Origin: SIG603 sp964369415
GTDB lineage: Bacteria; Bacillota; Clostridia; Oscillospirales; Acutalibacteraceae
Assembly: GCA_964369415.1 (NCBI GenBank)
Contig: CAYJFP010000005.1
Coordinates: 1-64,000, forward strand
Reading direction: 5' to 3'
DNA length: 64,000 nucleotides
Positions 43,337 through 52,391 of this stretch are shown here, piece by piece; the first letter of the stretch is position 1; each line of letters opens with the position of its first letter. A model generated the notes under the pieces. It worked only from the letters and a program-made list of their open reading frames with translations, searched no databases and had not been told where the DNA came from. Both the position numbers and the translations under genes were made by a program.

Positions 43337-43365
43337 AGTATAAGGTAAGAAAAGCCAAAAGTCAA
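43337..43365 (-). promoter_or_regulatory. Promoter of the arsenic operon
   Basis: On the minus strand: TTGACT (43365-43360), 17-base spacer, TATACT (43342-43337). It sits exactly between the two palindromic operators. Confidence 0.85.
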
Positions 43366-43370
43366 TAGTT

Positions 43371-43390
43371 AAATCAAAATATTTTGATTT
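43371..43390 (-). promoter_or_regulatory. ArsR operator 2 (perfect palindrome)
   Basis: AAATCAAAATATTTTGATTT, a perfect 20-bp palindrome just upstream of the -35 box. Its centre is exactly 60 bases from that of operator 1, close to six helical turns, so the two sites lie on about the same DNA face. Confidence 0.85.
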
Positions 43391-43434
43391 GAAGAGTGAA
43401 ATGGGAGAGAGTATCTGAAAATAAAGATAGAAAT

Positions 43435-43498
43435 AGGACGAACCACCGCATGAAAGCTATGGAAATATCCAAAGTTTTCATAAATAGTGGTTCGCCCT
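43435..43498 (-). terminator. Hairpin after MFS gene, probable terminator
   Basis: Outer stem CGAACCAC/GTGGTTCG (43439-43446 with 43487-43494), extended by AGG/CCT, with an inner ATGAAA/TTTCAT stem. It follows the minus-strand MFS stop by about 15 bases. The following minus-strand bases are T-rich but interrupted, so terminator strength is uncertain. Confidence 0.6.
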
Positions 43499-43512
43499 AG
43501 ATTTAGTAAAAT

Positions 43513-44730
43513 TTATCCAACTAATTTATGTAAGTTTTTATATCCGTTTAAATTCCTCAAAACCAAGGCCAAAATCACGGCAAGTCCGCCCAAAATCATG
43601 TAAAGTACATTTGCACCTAAAAAATCTGCGACAGGGCCTGCTATGGCAAGACCCACTGGCATAGCCAGAAGAGTCGAGCTTCTCGAAACGGCGAACACCC
43701 GTCCGAGATAGTCTTCGGGAATGGTAAGCTGGATGATGACCCTGACAATTCCGTGATAAAATGGCACACTAATTCCAATAAAGAAGGACAAAATAACAAA
43801 GGTTAGATAAGCATCTGGATTCAAACATCCGCTTATAAATACACCAGCTCCATAGGCAGTCATAGAGCCGATAAGGCCGAGACTTTTAGAAATTTTTGAG
43901 CCTAAAACGCCTAACAATAGTGCTCCGATAAGAGAACCTAGTGAGAAAATGATTTCCACAAAGCCCGCTTCGGCAGTGCTACCGTTAAAATAAACCATGG
44001 TTATATGTGGGTACAGCACGCCGACAGGTGCATACAGCAAAATGTAAAGCATGCCAGTCAAAAGCAGTGCGGTAATACCCTTGTATTTTCGAATAATGTC
44101 AAGGCCGTCCTTGACCTCTTTTGTAAGAGATTTGATGTGCAGGTTAGCTTTTTGAATATTCTGCTTTGGAAATTTGACACAAAGAAGTAAGAGTGCTGCC
44201 AAAAATGCACCGGCTACATCCATCAAAATTATAATCCATAAAGGCTGAAATTCATAAAGCCAAATCGCAAGTCCAGGACTCAAAAGCATGGAAACTGAAT
44301 CAAAGGCTTGATTAAATCCGGCGGCATTTGCAAGCTTATCTTGAGGCACAAACATGCTAATTATTGTCTTAGACGCACTGTCGTGAAAGGCGGTGCCAAT
44401 AGACCTAAAAGCCAAGACAAGGATAATCATCCAAAGTGGTAAGTCACCAAGAAATGCAAAAATACCCAGAAATAAACTTACAGCTGAGATGAATAAATCC
44501 GAAAAAATTAGTATGTATTTTTTATTGAATCTGTCGACTATCGCACCGGCAAAAGGCCCTAACAAAGCCTGCGGAAGATACGCCATAATGGCTGCAAGAC
44601 TAAGATAAGTTGCCGAGCCACTTTGCATGGTAATGTACCAAATTAACGCCATTTGCATGATGCTACTGCTTAAAAGTGAGATTGCTTGACCAAACCAAAT
44701 GGTTGAAATTTTAACTTTCCAATGTTTCAT
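43513..44730 (-). CDS. MFS efflux transporter (MefA/MdtG-like)
   Basis: A 405-residue major facilitator protein with about twelve helices. The opening WKVKISTIWFGQAISLLSSSIMQ, the A-motif GPFAGAIVDRFNKKYILIFSD and the paired ...VDRFN loop are typical of the MefA-type drug-efflux branch. The ATG at 44730 has GGAG 7 bases before it; a GTG two codons upstream fits worse. It is a monocistronic gene and does not belong to the arsenic operon. Substrate (macrolide or other drug) is not predictable. Confidence 0.87.
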   Translation of the reverse strand: MKHWKVKISTIWFGQAISLLSSSIMQMALIWYITMQSGSATYLSLAAIMAYLPQALLGPFAGAIVDRFNKKYILIFSDLFISAVSLFLGIFAFLGDLPLWMIILVLAFRSIGTAFHDSASKTIISMFVPQDKLANAAGFNQAFDSVSMLLSPGLAIWLYEFQPLWIIILMDVAGAFLAALLLLCVKFPKQNIQKANLHIKSLTKEVKDGLDIIRKYKGITALLLTGMLYILLYAPVGVLYPHITMVYFNGSTAEAGFVEIIFSLGSLIGALLLGVLGSKISKSLGLIGSMTAYGAGVFISGCLNPDAYLTFVILSFFIGISVPFYHGIVRVIIQLTIPEDYLGRVFAVSRSSTLLAMPVGLAIAGPVADFLGANVLYMILGGLAVILALVLRNLNGYKNLHKLVG

Positions 44731-44947
44731 ATACACTCTCCATCATTTTTCTACCGATTATATTATCATAAATGAAGATATTTTTCAAATAAGTTTTCTG
44801 TATGTATTTTACCATGATATAAGGGATTTCGACAGAATATATTGTGCTAATTCATAGATTAGCTTTTATGCTAATTTACGAATTACTTATTTGCTTGTTT
44901 TTATGTCGTAAAAAAACAGTACTTATTTTAAAATTAGTAAATAAAAA

Positions 44948-44983
44948 TACAGCCGAAAATGTCTAATAAACACCTCGGCTGTA
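44948..44983 (-). terminator. Terminator of the M23 peptidase gene
   Basis: 9-bp stem TACAGCCGA/TCGGCTGTA around an 18-base loop. On the minus strand it runs into ATTTTTATTT. It lies 26 bases past the peptidase stop. Confidence 0.8.
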
Positions 44984-45008
44984 GCTTTTTGAACTATTTT
45001 AATTGTGG

Positions 45009-46151
45009 CTATAAATAAGGAAGTGGATCGACTCTCATTTCGTTAAAGTATACTTCAAAGTGAAGATGATTGCCTGTCGAATTTCCTGTTGAACCGATAT
45101 ATCCGATAACCTGACCTTTTTCAACATACTCACCTTCACCTACTGCTAATGAACTCAAGTGTGCATATCTTGTCGAATAATTTTCATCGTGATAGATAAG
45201 AATGTTTTCTCCCCATGAATAATGTGAGCCAGCAGAAGTTACCGTGCCAGATACTGCCGCCACAACAGGCTCACCAAAGTTTGCTGCAATGTCAAGTCCG
45301 TAATGACCGTCTCCAAAAACATCGGATATATATTCTGTACCCCAATTTGGAACAGGCCATAAAGGGTCGAGTACTGAATATCTAAGTTCGATTTCAGAAG
45401 ATAGATTAGCCGATGTCATGACAGCCTGTTCTTGTTGTAAAATTACCGCTTGCTTTCGCTCTTCTTCCAACTGAAAAATTAAATTATCCGACTCTAAGTT
45501 AAGTTCTGTAATTTCAGATTCAAGCTTAGTCTTTTGATTGCTGTAACTTAAAATAAGCTCTTCATGATAGAAAAAATCATCCCATAACATATCAAGGAGT
45601 TTTTCAAGTGATTCATTTTCAAAAACCTTTTCTTCTTTTTTTGTCAAAAGAGAATTAAGTTCAGTTTCAGTACTCTCCATATATTCTAAAATTGGCTCTG
45701 TAGCATTGCTATTTTCGGTAGCAATAGATGCTATTAAATTTTCCTTAAAAGTAAATTCATATGAAGGACCCATGTCAGTGTCGGAAGTAATGTTTTCGGC
45801 TGCTAGGATTCTTTCGTTTAGAAGGTTTAAATTTTCAGCGTATAAAGCACAGTATTCACCGTATAAGTCCTCTTTTTCAGATATTTGCTTATCGAGTTCT
45901 GTTATTTCAAGAGTAAGAGTCACAATTTGAGACTGGACATCACTTATTTGTCTTGAAACATTATCACAAACAAGTAAACTTTCATTTTCTAAAGTGGATA
46001 TAGAGTTTAAACTGCCTTTTCGTATGCTTATTTCTGTTTGAATAGAAGAAATTCTTGACTGAATATCTTCTGTAGGCTGTGCGAATACATTAAGAGAAAT
46101 TGAAAATAATATAAAAAGTGCCGCACATAACCTAAGGATAAGTCGTTTCAT
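45009..46151 (-). CDS. Secreted M23 peptidase with coiled-coil region (EnvC/NlpD-like)
   Basis: A 380-residue exported protein. A signal peptide (MKRLILRLCAALFILFSISL, cleavage after NVFA) is followed by coiled-coil repeats over about residues 30-260 and a LytM domain. The LytM zinc ligands are intact: HYGLD (H-x3-D) and GNHLHFEV (H-x-H). The start at 46151 has GGAGG 5 bases upstream; an in-frame ATG at 46163 overlaps that site. It likely cuts peptide cross-bridges of peptidoglycan, or regulates an amidase, during growth or division. An amidase gene is divergently encoded 165 bases away. Confidence 0.9.
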   Translation of the reverse strand: MKRLILRLCAALFILFSISLNVFAQPTEDIQSRISSIQTEISIRKGSLNSISTLENESLLVCDNVSRQISDVQSQIVTLTLEITELDKQISEKEDLYGEYCALYAENLNLLNERILAAENITSDTDMGPSYEFTFKENLIASIATENSNATEPILEYMESTETELNSLLTKKEEKVFENESLEKLLDMLWDDFFYHEELILSYSNQKTKLESEITELNLESDNLIFQLEEERKQAVILQQEQAVMTSANLSSEIELRYSVLDPLWPVPNWGTEYISDVFGDGHYGLDIAANFGEPVVAAVSGTVTSAGSHYSWGENILIYHDENYSTRYAHLSSLAVGEGEYVEKGQVIGYIGSTGNSTGNHLHFEVYFNEMRVDPLPYL

Positions 46152-46316
46152 GTTTACCTCCATGTTTAATTAGTTTAAGATTATTTTTGGTAAAATTAAA
46201 ATCAATATACAAAAAATTAATTTGTTTACACAATGTACATTTTTAACAAAAAAAGTAATAAAATTTATTCTAACTGATTATATATATAAAGAAATAAAAA
46301 TAAAAAGGAGAACAGT

Positions 46317-46856
46317 ATGCCAAGTGTATTTTTAAGTCCTTCTACTCAGCCAGCAAATTTATATGCGACAGAGGGCAACGAGCAGCAATATATGAACTTA
46401 ATCGCCGATGCTATGGAGCCGCTACTTACAAAAAATTCAATTACATACGGTAGAAATATACCAGATACAAGTGTAGGGACATCAGTAAAACTTTCCAATG
46501 AAGGAAATTACGATTTTCATCTTGCGCTTCATTCTAACGCTGCACCCGAAAGTTTATCTGGGAAAATTAGGGGAGTGGATGCCTATTATTATGAAGATAG
46601 TAGATTAGGAAAAGCGGCAGCTGAAATTTTTTCAGAAAATATGAAAGAGATTTATCCACTGCCCGATAAAGTAAGGCCGTTTCCAACGACATCGCTTTTT
46701 GAATTGTCAAAGACTAACAGTCCGGCAGTGCTTATGGAGCTTGGGTATCACGATAATGTAGAAGATGAAGCATGGATTAAGGCTAATATAGAAAATATAG
46801 CTCAAAATCTGACTAAAAGTCTCTGTGAATATTTTGGAATTCCATATACACCATGA
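46317..46856 (+). CDS. N-acetylmuramoyl-L-alanine amidase-like protein (Amidase_3), variant zinc site
   Basis: A 179-residue Amidase_3-fold protein. Conserved are Glu22 (GNEQQYMN), the zinc His in FHLALHSNAAPE and the catalytic Glu in VLMELGYHDN. The usual first zinc His of DPGHGG is missing, because the N-terminus reads VFLSPSTQPANLY instead. Similar LSPSTQ-type proteins occur in other Clostridia, as far as I recall, so the change is probably a family trait and not decay. No signal peptide is present, which is odd for a wall hydrolase. Its stop overlaps the start of the next symporter gene. Confidence 0.8.
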   Translation: MPSVFLSPSTQPANLYATEGNEQQYMNLIADAMEPLLTKNSITYGRNIPDTSVGTSVKLSNEGNYDFHLALHSNAAPESLSGKIRGVDAYYYEDSRLGKAAAEIFSENMKEIYPLPDKVRPFPTTSLFELSKTNSPAVLMELGYHDNVEDEAWIKANIENIAQNLTKSLCEYFGIPYTP

Positions 46857-48133
46857 AAGTTTTAGTCGATATATTATGGGGATATCACATATTATTTTTT
46901 ATTCTTTTCATGGGCGTAAAACTCACAATAAAAAGTGGCTTTTTACAAGTTAAGAATTTTTTTAAGTGGTTTTTGCAAGTTTTTAGATCAGACAAAAATA
47001 AAAACAGTGGGATAACTGGTTTTCAGGCTCTTTCCACCGCACTTGCCGGCTCTATAGGAACGGGAAATATAGTGGGAGTTGGAATTGCCATAAGTGTAGG
47101 CGGAGCTGGAGCCATATTTTGGATGTGGATTTCTGCGCTTTTTGGCATGATGACTGTGTTTTCAGAAATTGCAATATCGGCTAGTTTAAAGAAAAAAGGT
47201 TCGCCATCAGGAGCGTTTGTGTATATAGAAAAAATAGGGAAAAGAAAGATATTAGCTTTTATTTATGGTTTAGGCTGTGTGCTTTCTTCACTATTTATGG
47301 GAAATATGGCACAGTCAAACTCGGTCTCAGCCGCACTTGACAATTTTGGAATAGAGAAATATATCACAGGGATATTAATAGCCGTGATACTCTTTTTTTT
47401 GATGAAAAAAGGTTTAAAAAGCATAGTTAAGCTTACGGAATTATTGGTGCCGTTCATGACTTTATTCTTCTTAATAGTTTCAGCAGTTGCACTATTTGTG
47501 AACCGTGAAAAAATACCAACGGCATTATCTGAAATAATGAACTCAGCTTTTTCGATAAGAGGAACATCAGGTGGAGCGATGTTTTTGGCGATGAGGACAG
47601 GGATATCAAGAGGTGTTTTTACGAATGAAGCAGGCCTTGGACTTTCGTCGATGGCTTTTTCAAATGTAAAAGATAAAACACCAAAAGAGCTGGGATATTA
47701 CGGCATTTTTCAAGTTTTTATTGATACAATAGTGATGTGTACTATAACAGGACTTTGCGTTTTAGTGTGCACGGATATTAGAAATGAGGACTATCTTGTA
47801 AGACTTGCTTTTTCCGATTCTTTAGGTTATTTTGGCGAGTTTTCTATAAATTTATGCATGGCACTTTTCGGATTTGCAACGGTAATGGCGACAGGATACT
47901 ACGGAAAAGTGGGATTAGAATACATATCAAAAGGAAGGCTTAACTTTCTTTTTCCTTATTTGTTTTCCATAGCGGGATTTATAGGATGTATCGTGCCATT
48001 AAATACCTTGTTTGAAATGTGCGATGCGTTCAACGGTCTGCTGGCAATACCAAATTTAATTGGACTAGCGGTATTTTCGTCGCTTGCTGTAAAAATTGCC
48101 AACAGCAAGAGCACAAAATTGAACAATTCGTAA
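46853..48133 (+). CDS. Sodium:alanine/glycine symporter (AGCS family), second copy
   Basis: A 426-residue AGCS transporter with the signatures FQALSTALAGSIGTGNIVGV, GGAGAIFWMWISALFGMMT and GISRGVFTNEAGLGLSSMA. It is about 50 residues shorter than the paralogue at 32074, mainly at the N-terminus and C-terminus. Its ATG overlaps the amidase stop (ATGA), so the two are co-translated; uptake of wall-derived alanine by the amidase partner would make sense, but that is inference. Confidence 0.9.
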   Translation: MKVLVDILWGYHILFFILFMGVKLTIKSGFLQVKNFFKWFLQVFRSDKNKNSGITGFQALSTALAGSIGTGNIVGVGIAISVGGAGAIFWMWISALFGMMTVFSEIAISASLKKKGSPSGAFVYIEKIGKRKILAFIYGLGCVLSSLFMGNMAQSNSVSAALDNFGIEKYITGILIAVILFFLMKKGLKSIVKLTELLVPFMTLFFLIVSAVALFVNREKIPTALSEIMNSAFSIRGTSGGAMFLAMRTGISRGVFTNEAGLGLSSMAFSNVKDKTPKELGYYGIFQVFIDTIVMCTITGLCVLVCTDIRNEDYLVRLAFSDSLGYFGEFSINLCMALFGFATVMATGYYGKVGLEYISKGRLNFLFPYLFSIAGFIGCIVPLNTLFEMCDAFNGLLAIPNLIGLAVFSSLAVKIANSKSTKLNNS

Positions 48134-48228
48134 AAAAATCAGAAAGCTATAGATTTTTTTTATATAATATGTTAAAATATACTAGAAATAAAGACATATT
48201 ATTTATGTATAATTTAGGAGGAATAGAT

Positions 48229-48552
48229 ATGAAACTTGTTTTGGCGATTGTCAGTAATGACGATAGTAATGCGGTATCTGCGGGGCTTACAAAGGGTGGT
48301 TTTCAGGTTACAAAGCTTGCGACTACTGGTGGATTTTTGATGGCTGGAAATACTACACTTATTTCAGGTGTTGCGGATGAAAAAGTAGATGAAGCGATAG
48401 AAATTATTTCAAAAAATTCAAGTAAAAGGACTCAGCTTGTACCATCAAGCTCAACTTTAGACGTAGGGATGTACTCGTCTTTCCCTGTAGAAGTTACAGT
48501 TGGTGGCTCTACAGTATTTGTTCTTAATGTCGATAGGTTCGAAAAAGTTTAA
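48229..48552 (+). CDS. darA: Cyclic-di-AMP receptor protein (DarA/PstA)
   Basis: A 107-residue PII-like protein that binds cyclic-di-AMP. The start MKLVLAIVSNDDSNAV, the T-loop region LATTGGFLMAGNTTLISGV and the B-loop MYSSFPVEVTVGGSTVFVLNV fit DarA (YaaQ). The ATG at 48229 has TAGGAGG 6 bases before it. Its stop overlaps the holB start (TAATG), as in many Firmicutes where darA, holB and ricT are neighbours. Confidence 0.94.
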   Translation: MKLVLAIVSNDDSNAVSAGLTKGGFQVTKLATTGGFLMAGNTTLISGVADEKVDEAIEIISKNSSKRTQLVPSSSTLDVGMYSSFPVEVTVGGSTVFVLNVDRFEKV

Positions 48553-49526
48553 TGAACTATAATTTTGATGATTTTGTGGGTAATGAGAGGGTAAAAGACG
48601 CCATTAATACGGCTCTTTTAGAAAAAAGACTCCCTCAAGCGATGATTATTGAAGGCGATGAAGGCACAGGAAAAAGGACTCTTGCAAGGCTTATTTCTAA
48701 TATGCTTGTATGCACAGATGAAAACAAACCTTGTGGCACTTGTCCGTCTTGTAAAAAGGTAAGGGCGCTTTCTCATCCTGATATAAGGATAGAAGAAGGC
48801 TCGGGCAAAAGTGGAAATATTTCGGTAGAGACCATAAGAGGGATTATAGAAGACGCCTACAGAATGCCCGAAGATGCTGAACTAAACATTTATCTTTTAT
48901 TTATCAAGTCGAAAATGTCGCCGATATCACAAAATAAGCTTTTGAAAATAATGGAAGAACCGCCGGGGAACGCACTTTTTATTTTAGTAGTGGTTTCGGC
49001 GGATTCTTTGCTGTCCACAATAAGATCAAGGGCAGTGTGTTATACGCTTTATCCTCCGACTATAGAACAAGCAGCTGAGTACCTAGTGTTAAAACATGGA
49101 ATTGATGAAAATGAAGCGATAAATCGTTCGAAAATCTTCAGAGGAAATATTAAAAGAATGCTGGGTGAAAAAAACGAGCCTATAGAAATTGCAAATAATG
49201 TGGCAGAAATTTTTTCGGGAACCGATGAAAACGAGCTTTTAAGCACTTGTTATGTGCTAGTAAAAGATAGAGATTTATTTTGTGATGTTTTGGAAAATCT
49301 AAAAATGATTTTTAGAGATGCGATTGTTTTAGCAAGTGGATCAAAAATTACTTTAGGTTCTAATTTAGAATTATCGGAGAAGTTGTCTACTCACTATAGA
49401 ATGACAGATTTGATTAAACTACCTGATGTTTGCAGTGAATATCAGGATTTGTGCAAAAAAAACTTAAATATGGATTTGCTTGTTACATCTTTTTGTGCTA
49501 AAATAAGAGAAACTGTATTAAAGTAA
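48552..49526 (+). CDS. holB: DNA polymerase III delta-prime subunit
   Basis: A 324-residue clamp-loader subunit. The P-loop is IEGDEGTGKRTLAR, the zinc-binding segment has Cys in LVCTDENKPCGTCPSCKK, and the sensor region ENPLL-like KIMEEPPGNALFIL is present. It helps open the sliding clamp during replication. Embedded in darA-holB-ricT, a conserved Firmicute order. Confidence 0.92.
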   Translation: MNYNFDDFVGNERVKDAINTALLEKRLPQAMIIEGDEGTGKRTLARLISNMLVCTDENKPCGTCPSCKKVRALSHPDIRIEEGSGKSGNISVETIRGIIEDAYRMPEDAELNIYLLFIKSKMSPISQNKLLKIMEEPPGNALFILVVVSADSLLSTIRSRAVCYTLYPPTIEQAAEYLVLKHGIDENEAINRSKIFRGNIKRMLGEKNEPIEIANNVAEIFSGTDENELLSTCYVLVKDRDLFCDVLENLKMIFRDAIVLASGSKITLGSNLELSEKLSTHYRMTDLIKLPDVCSEYQDLCKKNLNMDLLVTSFCAKIRETVLK

Positions 49527-49539
49527 TATTGGAGGAAAT

Positions 49540-50406
49540 ATGACAGAAGTAGTTGGTGTTAGATTTGAAAGCACCGGTAAAGTGTATTATTTTTCACCTG
49601 AGAATAAAAAAATATCTAAAGGTGAAGATGTTATAGTAGAAACCGCTAGAGGTCTTGAATGCGGTAAGGTTTGTATGGAAAATACTGTAATAGAGGACAG
49701 CGAAGTCGTGCAGTCGCTTAAAAAAGTTGTTAGAATTGCTACAGATGACGACCTGAAAAAGGTTAAAGAAAATAAAGATAAAGAAATCAAGGCTTTTTCA
49801 ATTTGTGAAGAAAAAATTAAAAAACACAACCTTGACATGCACCTTGTAAATGTTGAATACACCTTTGATTCAAGTAAAATCTTATTTTATTTTACATCGG
49901 ATGGAAGGGTAGACTTCCGTGAGCTTGTAAAGGATTTGGCTTCGCAGTTTAGGACAAGGATAGAGTTAAGACAAATCGGAGTAAGAGACGAAGCTAAGCT
50001 ATTAGGTGGACTTGGAATTTGTGGTAGACCGTTTTGCTGTTCATCGTTTTTATCAGGTTTTCAGCCTGTTTCAATTAAAATGGCAAAGGAACAAGGTCTT
50101 TCTTTAAATCCGGTGAAAATTTCGGGAACATGCGGAAGACTGATGTGCTGTTTAAAGTATGAGCAAGATGCATACACAGATTTACTCAAAAGAACACCTA
50201 AAGTTGGAGCTTTAGTAATGACAAGCGAGGGCAAAGGTGTGGTAGTGGATCAAAATCTTATTACTGGAGTTTTGACTGTTAAGCTAGACAAAACACCTGA
50301 TGCGGCACCTCAAACCTTTAAAGTTAAAGATGTAAAACTTATTAAGGATGGACAAATTAGGCTAAATAAGAAAGAAATTGAAGAATTTAAAGGTTTAGAA
50401 GGCTAA
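49540..50406 (+). CDS. ricT: PSP1-family regulator RicT (YaaT)
   Basis: A 288-residue protein with the PSP1 domain. The Cys-rich core LGICGRPFCCSSFL and ISGTCGRLMCCLKYE supplies the Fe-S ligands known from the Ric (Y-complex) proteins. In Bacillus it works with RicA and RicF in mRNA maturation and Spo0A phosphorelay control; here partners are not visible. Site TTGGAGG. It ends its operon before a strong terminator. Confidence 0.93.
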   Translation: MTEVVGVRFESTGKVYYFSPENKKISKGEDVIVETARGLECGKVCMENTVIEDSEVVQSLKKVVRIATDDDLKKVKENKDKEIKAFSICEEKIKKHNLDMHLVNVEYTFDSSKILFYFTSDGRVDFRELVKDLASQFRTRIELRQIGVRDEAKLLGGLGICGRPFCCSSFLSGFQPVSIKMAKEQGLSLNPVKISGTCGRLMCCLKYEQDAYTDLLKRTPKVGALVMTSEGKGVVVDQNLITGVLTVKLDKTPDAAPQTFKVKDVKLIKDGQIRLNKKEIEEFKGLEG

Positions 50407-50410
50407 TTTT

Positions 50411-50470
50411 AAGTGAAAGTAGAAAAATCGACTGCGATTTAACTATTTTCACTTGATTTTTTATCTTTTT
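50411..50470 (+). terminator. Terminator of darA-holB-ricT operon
   Basis: Long hairpin: AAGTGAAA/TTTCACTT at the base, extended inward by GTAG/CTAT and AAATCG/CGATTT, then GATTTTTTATCTTTTT. Confidence 0.85.
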
Positions 50471-50515
50471 ATGGTAAAATAAAATCAATTAAAGATGAAA
50501 TGTCAAATGAGAATT

Positions 50516-50545
50516 TTGACTGAGTGTACTCATATATCTTTAAAT
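50516..50545 (+). promoter_or_regulatory. Probable promoter of the ferredoxin gene
   Basis: TTGACT, 18-base spacer, TTAAAT. The spacer contains TGAGTGTACTCA, an inverted repeat with a 2-base centre that could be an operator or chance. Confidence 0.45.
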
Positions 50546-50567
50546 AAAGAAAGGATGGTAACAAATT

Positions 50568-50738
50568 ATGGCATATGTTATTGATGACAACTGCATTTCA
50601 TGCGGAGCTTGCGCTGGAGAATGTCCATGTTCAGCTATTTCTGAAGGAGATAGCAAATATGTTATCGACGCAGATACTTGTGTAGACTGCGGAGCTTGTG
50701 CAGGAGCATGTCCTGTAGAAGCAATTTCTCAAGGCTAA
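50568..50738 (+). CDS. 2[4Fe-4S] ferredoxin
   Basis: A 56-residue clostridial-type ferredoxin, an electron carrier of anaerobic metabolism. Both cluster motifs are complete: CISCGACAGECPCSAI and CVDCGACAGACPVEAI (CxxCxxCxxxCP twice). Site AAAGGATGGTAACAAATT. It is monocistronic, flanked by its own promoter and terminator. Confidence 0.95.
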   Translation: MAYVIDDNCISCGACAGECPCSAISEGDSKYVIDADTCVDCGACAGACPVEAISQG

Positions 50739-50758
50739 TTTTAAAAAAAGCTTTACTT

Positions 50759-50798
50759 CGAATGCCTCAGGGGTACAAGCCCTTGGGGCGTTCGTTTT
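50759..50798 (+). terminator. Ferredoxin gene terminator
   Basis: CGAATGCCTCAGGG pairs imperfectly with CCCTTGGGGCGTTCG around a short loop, followed by TTTTATAT. Confidence 0.75.
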
Positions 50799-50824
50799 AT
50801 ATAAACGAAAGGCAGATTACCGAT

Positions 50825-51553
50825 ATGGAAACAAAATGGGAAAGACTTTCACCGAATCATAAAATTTTAGTCTCGAAAGAGCACACATTTAATACGGATA
50901 CTATTTTGCTTGCAGATTTTTCACAGGCAAAAAAGCATTATGTCTGTGCCGATATAGGAACAGGTTGTGGAACGATAGCCGCTTTATGGGCGATAAGAAA
51001 AAATCCGAAAACGATATATGCGCTTGAAATTCAGGAAAATGCGTTTAATCAATTTAAAAGCACGGTAGAGGAAAATGGCTTTGCAAATATTAAGCAGATA
51101 AACGGCGATGTCAAAAATTTTAAAGAGATATTTAAGGCAGGATCACTTGATTTAATCGCATGTAATCCACCTTATAAAGAAAAAGGAACGGGGATAAAAA
51201 ATCCTGAAGAAGGCAAGATGATAGCAAGGCATGAAGAGCACATGAGCCTTGAGGACTTGGCAAAAGCGGCATCTTTTGCACTTAAATTTGGAGGTAGACT
51301 TTGCATATGTCAAAGACCAGAAAGATTATCGGACGCTATTTGCATTTTTAAAGAGTATAAATTAGAGCCAAAAAGGCTAAGACTCGTTCAGCAAAGAGAA
51401 AGCAAAGCTCCATTTCTGTTTTTATTGGAGCTAAGAAATAAAGGCAATTCTGGAATGACTGTTATGCCGACACTTTTCATTGAAAAAGACGGAGAGTTTT
51501 CGCCTGAAATGATTGAAATTTACGGCGATTATAAGGAGAAAAACGATGAGTGA
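50825..51553 (+). CDS. trmN6: tRNA1(Val) adenine-37 N6-methyltransferase
   Basis: A 242-residue class I methyltransferase (YfiC/TrmN6 family). SAM motif I is CADIGTGCGTIAALW and the N6-adenine signature is ACNPPYKEKG. The ATG at 50825 opens on ETKWERLSPNHKILVSKE; a longer frame to 50678 would run through the ferredoxin gene and its terminator. The site is AAAGG about 11 bases upstream. It overlaps rsmI by 8 bases, the usual neighbour in Firmicutes. Confidence 0.9.
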   Translation: METKWERLSPNHKILVSKEHTFNTDTILLADFSQAKKHYVCADIGTGCGTIAALWAIRKNPKTIYALEIQENAFNQFKSTVEENGFANIKQINGDVKNFKEIFKAGSLDLIACNPPYKEKGTGIKNPEEGKMIARHEEHMSLEDLAKAASFALKFGGRLCICQRPERLSDAICIFKEYKLEPKRLRLVQQRESKAPFLFLLELRNKGNSGMTVMPTLFIEKDGEFSPEMIEIYGDYKEKNDE

Positions 51554-52391
51554 AAAAAATAAGGTGAAAAGCGGAACTCTTTATGTGGTGGGAACGCCGA
51601 TAGGAAATTTATCCGACTTGTCAAAAAGGGCAAAGGATACACTGTCGCAAGTGGATTTTATAGCGGCAGAAGACACAAGGGTCACGGCAAAACTACTCAA
51701 TCATCTTGAAATTAAAAAGAAGCTAGTTAGCTATTTTGAGCACAACAAAATGCAAAAAGGCGACTATATAACGGATAGAATTTTAGAGGGAGAAAGCTGT
51801 GCACTGGTTTCGGATGCTGGAATGCCCGCAATATCTGACCCTGGAGAACTACTGGTAAAACAGGCAAGGGAAAAGGGGATAGAGGTGTATGTCGTGCCAG
51901 GCCCTAGTGCGGTGGTGTCGGCACTGTCCATAACAGGATTTAAAAGCGGAAGATTTACTTTTGAAGGATTTTTAAGCACGAATAAGAAGAGAAGAAAACA
52001 GCACCTTGAAGAAATTAAGGATGAAAAAAGGACGATGATTTTTTACGAGGCCCCGCATAAGCTCTTGAGTACTCTAAAAGACATGCAGCCATATTTTAGC
52101 GATAGGCAGATTTCGCTTGTAAGAGAGCTTACAAAAATTCACGAAGAGTGCTATATAACCGATTTAGAAAATGCGATAAAGCACTATGAAGAAAATGCCC
52201 CAAAGGGTGAATTTGTGCTTATAATTGAGGGGAAAGAGACAGAAGAAAGCGGTAAAATAAGTGACATTGAAGACGCAGTTTTACTGGCAGAAGAGATGAT
52301 AAAAAAAGGCAGCTCCCTTACCGAAGCGGCAAAGGAAGCTGCAAATAAAAGCGAATTTAGCAAAAGTGAAATATACAAAAAGTTAATTTGA
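51546..52391 (+). CDS. rsmI: 16S rRNA (cytidine-1402 2'-O)-methyltransferase
   Basis: A 281-residue SPOUT-like tetrapyrrole-methylase-fold enzyme. It carries GTLYVVGTPIGNLSDLSKRA, AAEDTRVTAKLLNHL, CALVSDAGMPAISDPG, VVPGPSAVVSALSITG and FYEAPHKL, all RsmI signatures. The ATG at 51546 follows AAGGAG and lies within the end of trmN6. It overlaps tail-to-tail by 9 bases with the anti-sigma gene. Confidence 0.94.
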   Translation: MSEKNKVKSGTLYVVGTPIGNLSDLSKRAKDTLSQVDFIAAEDTRVTAKLLNHLEIKKKLVSYFEHNKMQKGDYITDRILEGESCALVSDAGMPAISDPGELLVKQAREKGIEVYVVPGPSAVVSALSITGFKSGRFTFEGFLSTNKKRRKQHLEEIKDEKRTMIFYEAPHKLLSTLKDMQPYFSDRQISLVRELTKIHEECYITDLENAIKHYEENAPKGEFVLIIEGKETEESGKISDIEDAVLLAEEMIKKGSSLTEAAKEAANKSEFSKSEIYKKLI

